A program made the position numbers and the translations under genes. From Palaemon carinicauda (Eukaryota; Arthropoda; Malacostraca; Decapoda; Palaemonidae): 64,000 nt of DNA. Shown piece after piece: positions 47,546 to 56,185 of the stretch. Numbering within the stretch: the stretch's first letter is position 1; each line of letters starts with the position of its first letter. The stretch spans positions 27,938,434 to 28,002,433 of the forward strand of contig NC_090759.1 of assembly GCF_036898095.1 (NCBI RefSeq), in the 5' to 3' direction. The notes under the pieces were generated by a model. That model saw only the letters and a list, made by a program, of their open reading frames with translations. It was not told the DNA's origin and ran no database searches.

Positions 47546-49726
47546 GTAGCTATACGACTCGGTGTTTTTCCCTGTGTTACTACCAAAATCTTGGATTTAC
47601 TCGTTTATAATGCTTTCTCCAACTTCTTCTGCCTTGGATAAGTTGAGTACTATTTCTTTTATGTATAAATGTAGACTCTTGTTTAAAATTAAAGTAATTA
47701 AAAGAGTTATCTTTGATACAAGAGCTGTTGCCTGCTGGAGGCGTCATGGACGCTGTCGCTCGCTAGAATAGGATTTATTTGTTAGCAAGAGCGACGTTCC
47801 CAGCCCCTTTGCGCTTTAATAATTAGCTGCTTAGCTTAATTAGGAATTCTGTTATGATGCGATAGTAGTGTGCCTGGCGAAAGTTTTGCCTAGGCTGACC
47901 AACACTAGTCTTCGTAGGCTAGCTGTTGGCCCTTGTACTTCCTGCATGATAATTAGTCTTCCAAGTGTGATTTTATATTGCTTAAAGCGTTAGGCAACGT
48001 TATACATATAAGCTTTTTCGAGTACTTTCCAAGATAGTATTGGAGTGAGTTTCGGTGAATTAGGTAATCGATTCTCTTAGTGCCTAGGCTAGGTTGTCTT
48101 AAGTCATTATAATAATATCTGTTTCCCCGTTTGCTCCCTTCTCTTCGGGGAAGGGGCAAACCCTTTCCCTCTGTTTAAGCCTTAGGCTTAACTCTAGTGG
48201 TTTGTTTGAATTAAATTTCAAATATATCTATGCTGGAGTAGTACTGTACCTTCCTGTTCCAACTGAATTGGTTCAGAGGGGGACAGTACAGCAGTGTATT
48301 AGTCTGAGTCCGTGTTGGTCTAGCGTGGGGCAGAGTCTCCCTTGCTGACTGACACGGGCATAAGGGGTTTATCCCCCTTGGATCACCTTGTTGGGTTCCT
48401 GTAGTGATCCCTTCGCTCGGTGACCCCTCAGACTTGTCCTCTTTGCCGTTCTGGATTCGGGATATGTTCCCTTTCTGGAATAGCAATTCCTTCCTTGCCT
48501 TGGTTTTAGGGAGGCAGCCAGTAGTGCCGGCCTCCCTCCCGGGATTTCTCTGGCTGAGATGAGCTCTCTTAGTTGGGAATGACCCTTAACCAAGGCAAGG
48601 TTGGATAGGACCCTCTGTCCTTCCCTTCTATTTTTCCGTTTCCTTTGTGTCAGTCGTCCGCATCCGTACCTAGCCTAGGTTAGGATGGGGAACTGACGTG
48701 GTCCCCTGTCGGCCAGCAGAGTGTGCCGACCGGCAGAGACCCTTTCTTTTGAGTGCTGCCCGGTCCTTTCTTGGTCCCTCCACCGCTGCCGTCTGTAGAT
48801 TCAGTAAGCAGCGGTTAGGAAGCCTGACTTAGTGTCTCCCCTTCCTCTCGGCACTCTTTCGGGTGCCGGGCACAGAGGCTCATAGCCTCTTAGCCCGGCA
48901 CTCATTCTGTTGTCTTCTTATGTGTTGTCCTTGCCGTCTGCCAGTGGGGGGGGGGGGGGTGTTCTCCAGTTCTCTTGCTGTCGGTCGGCGGTGGTTATAT
49001 ACCTTTGCCGGCCGGTCTCTTGCTCATCTGCCGGCCACTATGAGTGGCGGCCGGCAGCCGAGCGCTACCTGGTGTGGAGGCCAGCCGGCAGGGTTTGCTT
49101 ACCGCTGCCGGCCGGCCTGCTACACTGCCCGGTTAGCTGGCCACTAAGAGTGATGGCCGGCAACACAGTGCTACCCGGGTGGCTGCGGACCGGCAACCAC
49201 TGCCGGCCGGTTCAGGCGTGAGATCTGGAGTTCTCCCCAATAGGGGTGATCTGGAGTTGTGTACTTGAGATCTACCTTTGGAAAAAAAGGGGGGGGGGGG
49301 TACTGACCGGCAATAGCCGGCCGGCACACCACCCTCATGTACTGTATCAGTTCTTTCTTGGGTGGTGTATTCAACCAAGGGAGACCATGATATAGTAGGT
49401 TACAACACTGTCTTTTCTAACTTACTTGTGTTACTTTGTGCAATCACTTGGTGTCGCCTTACAAGGATAAAAAAGATAATTCTTTTCATCCCTGGCCAGA
49501 ATGGTAAAATTTTACCTTAGGTGTGAGCTACACCTAATTTCCTTGGGAAATATGATCTCTGGTTATTCTAGTAAAGACTAACTACGTGATTTTTGGCTGG
49601 TGGGCTTCCACAGGTGATTGTGTGGGTTTCACAAGTAGGTGTCTTTCCCTTATTCTTTGTGAATACTCATATTTACATGTGAATTGAAATTCACTTGATA
49701 TTCATTGAAATTTTCTTCTTTTACAG
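47546..49726 (+). other. DIRS-B leader, partly very GC-rich
   Basis: About 2.2 kb between the left repeat and gag. 48700-49330 is dense in GCCGGC/CCGGCCGG motifs and contains two G runs (48948-48958, 49290-49299). No long frame runs into gag. The last bases, TTTTCTTCTTTTACAG, form a strong 3' splice site. The leader probably holds the promoter, a short first exon and an intron, but the first exon cannot be pinpointed. Confidence 0.6.
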
Positions 49727-51685
49727 GAGGAGCATCCGAAATGTGATAGTGTCTTCTGCAATGTCAGCAGCAAGAACTTTTGCGGACATGTCTCGTGTAG
49801 GAGGCACGCGGCTTGCGCAGCCTCCAATGATGACCATCGCTACTGGGATCCACAGGTATGTGCAGTATATACTAACCTGCTATCAGAGGCTTTTGAATCC
49901 CCTAGGTCGGCGGAGTCAAGGGATGCAGCGAGGGAGAAGCTCCGTTTATGGGTAAGGGGTTTTCAGAACAACACCACTGGACCTTATCTTCCTAATGAGA
50001 AGATGAGGGCATACCTTTTTCCCAAAGCTTCCACTGACGCTGTTGTTCCCCAGCCTTGGCCGGAGATCCCTCTCGTCCAGATCCCAGTGGAGGAGGATGT
50101 TACGGATGCCATGCAGGACATCCACCTGGATGACAAGATGTCTGACTTGTCCGATCGTGCGGAACAGGATCTCCTCGCAGAGGGTGAGGAGGAGGATCAA
50201 GATCCTATTGCCGTGGAGGAAGAGGTTCCCGTACCTTCAGACGTTCCGGCTCAGACCCCTGAACCTATCCCCTCTACTTCGTCCGCTCTTCCAGCAGAGC
50301 TGGGACAGGCTCTCTCCTCCATCGTTGGTATGATCCAACAGATGCAGAGGGAGAATAATCAGAAGGCCGCTACTTTGGAGCTCCAGATGCAGAAGATCAC
50401 AGCATCACGTGGACCTCCAAAGAAGCTCAACGTGAAGGACCTTCCTCTGTGCTCGGATGCCAACCCGTGGAGATATGCCGAGCACATGCCGATGACGATC
50501 GGGAAGATCATCATGTCGGAGAAACTGGGCTCAGTTCCCCTTGAGGAGGTGGAATTCTGGCCCAGTAGAGGGGCCTACCCGGACTGTTATGTCCGTCTGA
50601 AGAAGGAGCCGGCCTCGAAGGAGGAGACGGAACCGAAGGAGGTGATCATCCTGGATCACTCCAAGGCTCAAGCTACCCTAACATCTGCATTGAAGGAGAG
50701 GGGGTTCTCAAACTCTAAAGTTGCTGCTTTGAGTAAGAAGCACCCCTCCTTTGTATCCTCCCCGGCTAGGGCCTTCCCTTTTATGCAGAAAGGGTTCGCG
50801 GCCGTCTTGAAGGCGTTTGAAGCTGGCAAACCTTGTCCATCTCTGGAGGAATGCAAACCACTGTCGTTGGCCTTGCCGCTGGATAATAAGGACTGGAAGG
50901 AGGTACACCTCACTTTCTCGGTTGGGAAGTTGGACGCCGACATTGCAGGTCAGCAGTTCGGCGAAAACCTTCCCAAGTTGTCGGAATTCCTCCTACGGAG
51001 GGAATTGGACACAAAGGAGCGCCTGGCAGCCTCGATGTCTCTCCAGACTAACATGGAGACAATGGCTAGCGACCCCAAGATGCCTGAGATGTTCATGGTA
51101 ATGGCCAAGATCCATCTGGCCACGGTGACTAAGGACCTCTATTGCTTTGTCAAAGCGAGGAGGGCCTGTAGAGAGTTTGTTTTCGCCTCGGCCACAGTGA
51201 GGCATGAACCCAAGAGGCTCATTTCATCTAGCATCTGGGGTAAAGATCTCTTTCCCAACGAAGTGGTCAAAGAGGTGGTGGACAAGGCAGCCACTGAGAA
51301 CCGTAATCTTCTCCTTAAGTGGGGCCTGTCCCTTAAGAGGAAGTCTTCCCTTGATGAGGGCCCTCAGCCGAAAGGAAAGGCGAAGAAATCGAGGTTTTCT
51401 TCCCGTCCAGCCAAGCCTTTCAGACCACAACGACAGCAGCAGCAGCAGCCAGCTTTGCCTCCGGTACCACAACTGGTAGCCCAGACCCCGACCACCTTCC
51501 AATGGGTACCCCAAGCCGTGTCATCAGCATCCCCGGCATTCAATCCAGTGTTCGAAGGGCAATCGACCACGTTTCGAGCAAAGCCCAGAGGTGCAGCCAG
51601 AGGTTCGGCGAGACGCCCCTCTAGGGGAAGAGGATTCAGAGGTGGTCGCGGCCAGGGAGGCAAGACTGCAGGGCAGTCAAAGTGA
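49727..51685 (+). CDS. DIRS-B gag
   Basis: The frame is open from the AG at 49726; the first in-frame ATG of the long ORF is at 50003. Residues encoded from 49727 (EEHPKCDSVFCN..., CGHVSCRRHAAC, YWDPQVC) match the DIRS-A gag start, so the real protein begins before 50003, probably by splicing onto an upstream exon. The Cys/His spacing suggests a zinc-binding domain. Later segments include 'ESRDAAREKLRLWVRGFQ', a Glu-rich acidic stretch, 'CSDANPWRYAEHMPM', 'GQQFGENLPKLSEFLLRRE' and an Arg/Gly-rich C-terminus likely to bind nucleic acid. No stop is present. It overlaps the RT ORF by 95 bp. Confidence 0.85.
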   Translation, partial: EEHPKCDSVFCNVSSKNFCGHVSCRRHAACAASNDDHRYWDPQVCAVYTNLLSEAFESPRSAESRDAAREKLRLWVRGFQNNTTGPYLPNEKMRAYLFPKASTDAVVPQPWPEIPLVQIPVEEDVTDAMQDIHLDDKMSDLSDRAEQDLLAEGEEEDQDPIAVEEEVPVPSDVPAQTPEPIPSTSSALPAELGQALSSIVGMIQQMQRENNQKAATLELQMQKITASRGPPKKLNVKDLPLCSDANPWRYAEHMPMTIGKIIMSEKLGSVPLEEVEFWPSRGAYPDCYVRLKKEPASKEETEPKEVIILDHSKAQATLTSALKERGFSNSKVAALSKKHPSFVSSPARAFPFMQKGFAAVLKAFEAGKPCPSLEECKPLSLALPLDNKDWKEVHLTFSVGKLDADIAGQQFGENLPKLSEFLLRRELDTKERLAASMSLQTNMETMASDPKMPEMFMVMAKIHLATVTKDLYCFVKARRACREFVFASATVRHEPKRLISSSIWGKDLFPNEVVKEVVDKAATENRNLLLKWGLSLKRKSSLDEGPQPKGKAKKSRFSSRPAKPFRPQRQQQQQPALPPVPQLVAQTPTTFQWVPQAVSSASPAFNPVFEGQSTTFRAKPRGAARGSARRPSRGRGFRGGRGQGGKTAGQSK

Positions 51686-53387
51686 AGTGTCGCCGGTAGG
51701 TGGGAGACTACAGTATTTCCGGGATCGCTGGACCTTCGATCCCTGGGCCCACAGCCTGCTCAAAAATGGACTGGGTTGGAGTTGGTACAGTACTCCGCCC
51801 CAGTGCCTTCAATTTTTCCAACACTCCACCCCCGTTTTGGAGGAGTACATTCAAGATCTGTTGGAGAAAAAGGTGATCCGGAGGGTAAAGTCCATCAAGT
51901 TTCAAGGGAGGCTGTTTAGTGTTCCCAAGAAAGACTCGGGGAAACTCAGAGTCATTCTGGACTTGTCACCACTCAACAAGTTCATAGTGAACCACAAGTT
52001 CAAGATGTTAACGTTACAACACATAAGGGCCTTACTGCCCAAGAGGGCATATACCGTCTCCATCGATTTGTCAGACGCATATTGGCACGTTTCAATAAGT
52101 CGCCGTCTCTCCCCCTACCTAGGATTCAAGCTACAACAAAAACTTTATGCTTTCAGAGCGATGCCCTTCGGGCTAAACATAGCCCCAAGGATCTTTAAGA
52201 AGCTTGCGAGCGCAGCGCTCAAACAGTTACGCCTAAAAGGGTTCCAGGTAGTAGCCTACCTGGACGATTGGTTGGTGTGGGCAGCATCCAGAGCGGAATG
52301 CTTGCAGGCTTCCCTACAAGTGATCCAGTTCCTGGAATATCTAGGTTTCATGATCAACAGAAAGAAGTCTCGTCTTTCTCCAGCTCAGAGGTTCCAGTGG
52401 TTGGGAATTCACTGGGATCTAGTGTCACATCGTTTTTCCATTCCGATGTCGAAAAGGAAGGAAATAGCGGGGTCTGTCAGGAGACTTCTAGGTTCCGAGA
52501 GGATATCAAGACGCGAACAAGAGAGGGTTTTGAGCTCTCTTCAATTCGCATCAGTAACAGACCCAGTGCTAAGAGCACAGCTAAAAGATGCAGCGGGAGT
52601 CTGGAGAACCTTTGCATCGAAAGAGCGAAGGGACTTGAAGAGACCGGTCCCACTTCGGCTACGTTCTCTTCTCAGACCGTGGTCTCAAGCCAGTCGTCTA
52701 AAGAGGTCAGTACCTCTTCAACCACCCCCCCCGTCAGTGACAATCCACACAGACGCCTCAAAGGTAGGGTGGGGGGGTCACTCCCATCGGAAAAAAGTGC
52801 AAGGGACCTGGTCCAAGCTATTTGGGACTTTTCACATAAACTTTCTAGAAGCTATGGCAGTGCTTCTTACCCTGAAGAAAGTATCCCCACGTCACTCGAT
52901 CCATGTAAGGTTGGTACTGGACAGCGAGGTGGTAGTGAAATGTCTGAATCGGCGGGGATCGAGATCTCCACCTCTCAACCAGGTAATGTTAGCCATATTT
53001 CGACTGGCGGAGAAGAAGAAGTGGCACCTGTCAGCAGTTCACCTTCAAGGAGTCCGGAATGTGACCGCGGACGCTCTATCCATGGTTACACCGATAGAGT
53101 CGGAATGGTCCCTAGACGCAGGATCATTCTCCTTCATCTTGAGACAAGTCCCAGAACTGCAGATAGACCTCTTCGCGACGAAGGACAACAAGAAGCTGCC
53201 GAGATATGTGTCCCCATACGAGGACCCCTTGGCGGAAGCAGTAGATGCGATGTCCCTCGATTGGAACAGATGGTCCAGGATCTACCTGTTTCCCCCTCAC
53301 AATCTGATGTTGAGGGTCCTCAACAAACTGAGATCCTTCAAGGGAGTAGCAGCAATAGTGGCCCACAAGTGGCCGAACAGTGTATGA
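51591..53387 (+). CDS. DIRS-B reverse transcriptase / RNase H / Dam-like, truncated by a nonsense codon
   Basis: It overlaps the end of gag in a different frame. RT: 'LRVILDLSPLNKFIVNHKF', 'TVSIDLSDAYWHVSI', 'AMPFGLNIAPRIF' and catalytic YLDD (52257-52268, residues 223-226). RNase H: 'VTIHTDASKVGWGGHS', 'FLEAMAVLLTL', 'LVLDSEVVVKCLN' and 'NVTADALS'. Dam-methylase-like segment: 'LQIDLFATKDNKKLPRYV' to 'VAHKWPNSV'. The frame stops at TGA (53385-53387) where DIRS-A has Trp (NWFPL). Beyond it the same frame stays open, ending 'LQLMIFSP' at 53525, so the stop removes 46 residues. RT and RNase H are intact. Confidence 0.92.
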   Translation: MQPEVRRDAPLGEEDSEVVAAREARLQGSQSEVSPVGGRLQYFRDRWTFDPWAHSLLKNGLGWSWYSTPPQCLQFFQHSTPVLEEYIQDLLEKKVIRRVKSIKFQGRLFSVPKKDSGKLRVILDLSPLNKFIVNHKFKMLTLQHIRALLPKRAYTVSIDLSDAYWHVSISRRLSPYLGFKLQQKLYAFRAMPFGLNIAPRIFKKLASAALKQLRLKGFQVVAYLDDWLVWAASRAECLQASLQVIQFLEYLGFMINRKKSRLSPAQRFQWLGIHWDLVSHRFSIPMSKRKEIAGSVRRLLGSERISRREQERVLSSLQFASVTDPVLRAQLKDAAGVWRTFASKERRDLKRPVPLRLRSLLRPWSQASRLKRSVPLQPPPPSVTIHTDASKVGWGGHSHRKKVQGTWSKLFGTFHINFLEAMAVLLTLKKVSPRHSIHVRLVLDSEVVVKCLNRRGSRSPPLNQVMLAIFRLAEKKKWHLSAVHLQGVRNVTADALSMVTPIESEWSLDAGSFSFILRQVPELQIDLFATKDNKKLPRYVSPYEDPLAEAVDAMSLDWNRWSRIYLFPPHNLMLRVLNKLRSFKGVAAIVAHKWPNSV

Positions 53388-53389
53388 TT

Positions 53390-54487
53390 CCCTCTGGCTC
53401 TGGAACTACGACTAGAGTTTCTACCACTCCCGGACCCAGTTCTGTCCCAGCAAGTCCAGAAGTCGACTGTCTACGCTTCATTACAGAAAACCCGGACCCT
53501 GCAGCTCATGATTTTCTCTCCCTAGCGGTGAAGAAACGGTTCGGAATCTCGAAAGATAGCATCGACTTCCTGGAAGAATATAAGTGTAAGTCTACTAGAA
53601 GGCAGTACGAATCAGCATGGAAGAAATGGGTAGCCTTTGTCAAAGACAAGAATCCGCACGAGATCTCTACGGAGTTCTGCCTATCCTTCTTCATCCACCT
53701 CCACGGACAGGGGCTGGCGGCTAACACGATTTCTACATGTAAGTCAGCTCTGACAAGACCCATTCTATATGCCTTCCACGTAGACCTCGCTAACGAGATG
53801 TTTAATAAGATCCCGAAGGCCTGTGCTAGGCTTAGACCTTCAGCTCCTCCAAAGCCTATTTCGTGGTCGTTAGACAAAGTCCTTCATTTTGCCTCATTAC
53901 TGGATAATGAGGAGTGCGCATTGAAGGACCTGACTCATAAAGTGATCTTCCTTTTTGCCCTTGCTTCTGGGGCCAGAGTTAGTGAGATTGTGGCCCTCTC
54001 GAGAGAGGAGGGCCGGGTTCAGTTCCTGGATGGGGGAGAACTGAACCTGTTTCCGGACCCTACGTTTCTCGCTAAGAACGAGTTGCCCACCAACAGGTGG
54101 GGTCCCTGGAGAATCTGCCCTCTGAAAGAAGATGCATCTCTATGTCCCGTAGAATGCCTAAAGGTCTATCTTCATAGAACTTCAGACTTCCATGGGGGCC
54201 AACTATTCAGAGGAGAAACATCGGGCTCGAATTTATCTTTAAATCAGCTTAGGGCGAAAATTACATATTTTATTCGCAGAGCGGATCCTGACAGTTCACC
54301 CGCAGGTCATGATCCGAGGAAAGTTGCTTCATCCTTAAACTTCTTTAACTTTATGGATTTTGAACACCTTCGTTCATACACTGGCTGGAAGTCTTCCAGG
54401 GTATTCTTTCGCCACTATGCTAAGCAAGTGGAGCAGCTAAAGAGGTCTGTGGTAGCAGTTGGTTGCGTCGTTAACCCTGCTGTTTAA
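53390..54487 (+). CDS. DIRS-B tyrosine recombinase
   Basis: The open frame extends back to 52268, but its first ~370 codons overlap the RT gene in another frame and are not conserved. Recombinase-like sequence starts around 53390-53460. Its core-binding region is 'FGISKDSIDFLEEY' to 'STRRQYESAW', then 'LAANTISTCKSALTRP'. The catalytic domain has Arg (GARVSEI, codon 53975-53977), His..Arg (GHDPRKV, codons 54308-54310 and 54317-54319) and the tyrosine nucleophile (FRHYAKQ, codon 54416-54418). All expected catalytic residues are present. It would integrate circular element DNA without target duplication. The real start codon, or whether it is made by splicing or reinitiation, is unclear. Confidence 0.9.
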   Translation, partial: PSGSGTTTRVSTTPGPSSVPASPEVDCLRFITENPDPAAHDFLSLAVKKRFGISKDSIDFLEEYKCKSTRRQYESAWKKWVAFVKDKNPHEISTEFCLSFFIHLHGQGLAANTISTCKSALTRPILYAFHVDLANEMFNKIPKACARLRPSAPPKPISWSLDKVLHFASLLDNEECALKDLTHKVIFLFALASGARVSEIVALSREEGRVQFLDGGELNLFPDPTFLAKNELPTNRWGPWRICPLKEDASLCPVECLKVYLHRTSDFHGGQLFRGETSGSNLSLNQLRAKITYFIRRADPDSSPAGHDPRKVASSLNFFNFMDFEHLRSYTGWKSSRVFFRHYAKQVEQLKRSVVAVGCVVNPAV

Positions 54488-55390
54488 CTCTGCGAGGAAC
54501 AGTGGAATTATTTGGGACTTTGGTTCTTGGGTGAGTGTATAGTTATATGCGTTGGTATAACTAGTAGTGAAGGCTCTGGGAGCCCACAGTGACTGTTCCA
54601 GCGTTATGGTGATGGTAGCACAAGTACAGACAGGTGTGCCGAGCGTTGCTGACGCTAATGTCAGTGGATAGTAACATGGACGTTAACTTTGATACCTAGT
54701 TATGCGACAAGTGACCTGATTGTTTTCTTTCAGATAACCATACATCCATGCACTACGGTACTTGTGTAAATTTTTGGTCATCCACCTATCATATGTATAT
54801 ATTTGTGGTAACCATGTCTATTTATTGTTACTCAATAAACTTGTTCTCGGGAACCTTGCGTCTCCTTCACCTATATTGATTTCATGTTAATTATTGAGCA
54901 TTTAGCCTATGTATATTAATCGGGGATATCTATAATAGCCTATTCCTTAATGCAAGCCTTGTTGCACTGGTTTATACTTTCCTTAGCATAAAGGGCTCCA
55001 CCCCTCTCTGAGGATGGTGGCGGCAGCAAGTTTAATCCTACGCAGATATAACCTTTTTGTCTATTTTTACTTCGACCAGGGTGCTGGTCGGGATTTTTTC
55101 CCTTGGATGCTGTAGTTCCGTAAGGACTATGCTTTACTTCATATAGAGTGAGACCACTATATTGTACTGGCTGGCGAGTGATTCATACATAGGTATATGT
55201 ACTCTTCGTTCGTTTCTAGAGTCTAGTAGGACTCCTCCCTGTAGGGGGCAGGAAGCGCTTTCATGGCTTATGATTAGTGAAAAGATGTATAACGGTAACA
55301 TCTTAGGTCTTTCAGTCGAGTTGACTAAGAAACATTCCTGAGGAGTACGGCACGTATTGAGAATCCACAGATACATTAATGCTCTGGTAT
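54488..55390 (+). other. DIRS-B 3' non-coding region
   Basis: About 900 bp between recombinase and the internal complementary region. It contains AATAAA-like sequence at 54834-54839 (CAATAAACTTG), a plausible poly(A) signal. No ORF. Confidence 0.6.
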
Positions 55391-55486
55391 ACTTCCATCA
55401 GGACGACATGGCTTAAGCCCAAAAAACGGATTTTGAGCGAAGCGAAAAATCTATTTTTGGGTAAGATGGCCATGTCGTCCTGATGG
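55391..55486 (+). repeat. DIRS-B internal complementary region (circle-junction complement)
   Basis: The sequence is the reverse complement of the right end joined to the left end. ACTTCCATCAGGACGACATGG..GCCC matches the complement of the left terminus, AAAAAA (55421-55426) marks the joint, and CGGATTTTGAGCGAAGCG..CCTGATGGA matches the complement of the right terminus. I count only two mismatches (TTAAGCCC and GGTAAGATG). This is the defining feature of DIRS1-like elements. Confidence 0.95.
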
Positions 55487-55599
55487 ACCCGCCCTGTCCC
55501 TTTTCAAAAAAAAAAAAAAAAAAAAAAGAGAAAAGGGTTGTAGGACCCCTCCCTACATACAGTATCTGTAGCACCTCGTGTATCGCTACAAGGAATACA

Positions 55600-55966
55600 G
55601 ATGGCGCCGCGAGCGGCGCAGGGCACGCTTACGAAACGGGGAGGAGAGATGCCTTACGAACGGCTCCCCCCTTTCTTATCGTTTTCGTTTTCTTGCCATT
55701 TGACCCCTACGAAGTGTTAACTCTATTCGGGGTATAGATTGCTATGAGGCGTGTCAAGAATACGTCCACTGATATTTACGATATCCCTAAGGTCTTTTTT
55801 AGGGATACTCGCTCCAGGAGTTAGAATTCTGGGTACCTTAAGGTAAATTCTCTGGGAATATCGCCGTAGTTGTAATATACCCTAGGAAGCTGCCTTTAAG
55901 GAACTTCCATCAGGACGACATGGCCATCTCACCCAAAAATAGATTTTTCGCTTCGCTCAAAATCCG
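55600..55966 (+). repeat. DIRS-B right inverted terminal repeat
   Basis: The inverted copy of 47198-47545, followed by a unique terminal extension (ATCTCACCCAAAAATAGATT, TTTCGCTTCGCTCAAAATCCG) of about 40 bp. Confidence 0.92.
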
Positions 55967-56185
55967 TTTTTTACATGTCTCTTATCTAATTTAGTGTGCA
56001 TTATTCTCATGGGTAATTATGTGTAGTAATTTATTAAGGAGTTATCATAGGTTTTTGGGCTCAACCACGGATTAATCCTATTTCAATGTATTCTTATGGG
56101 AAAATTAGTTTCGACATCCGAACATTTTCTACATCCTAAGTCGGTTGTGGAACGGATTAAATTTGTGTGTAGAGGTACCACTGTA

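Larger units (their letters stand above)
47192..55972 (+). mobile_element. DIRS1-like retrotransposon B, full length
   Basis: The left terminus is TTTTTT|GGGCTCAAGCCATGTCG and the right terminus is TCAAAATCCG|TTTTTT. Left (47198 to about 47545) and right (about 55600-55966) repeats are inverted copies with only about two differences over some 340 bp; the right one carries about 40 extra terminal bases. Order: repeat, leader, gag, RT/RNase H/Dam-like, tyrosine recombinase, internal complementary region (55391-55486), repeat. It has no target-site duplication but a shared T6 at both ends, as expected for recombinase-mediated insertion of a circle. It is inserted in Tigger-B. Apart from one nonsense codon in the RT ORF, the genes are intact. 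Confidence 0.93.
46062..56183 (+). mobile_element. Internally deleted Tigger (B), host of DIRS-B
   Basis: The left end CAGTGGAACCTCTACATACGA starts at 46062, and the matching inverted end (GTAGAGGTACCACTG) finishes at 56183. TA flanks both ends (46060-46061 and 56184-56185). Without the nested DIRS-B (47192-55972) the element is about 1.35 kb. It keeps the first and last parts of a Tigger gene fused into one ORF and lacks the DDE core. It is inserted in the leader of DIRS-A. Confidence 0.85.

Noticed and set aside
48863..49378. ORFs of 81-103 codons in the GC-rich leader
   Set aside because: GC-rich DNA has few stops; they do not match the DIRS-A leader as protein and lack any domain.
52268..53389. 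N-terminal 370 codons of the long ORF before the recombinase
   Set aside because: They overlap the conserved RT/RNase H gene in another frame, and no matching residues exist in DIRS-A; only the part after about 53390 is recombinase.
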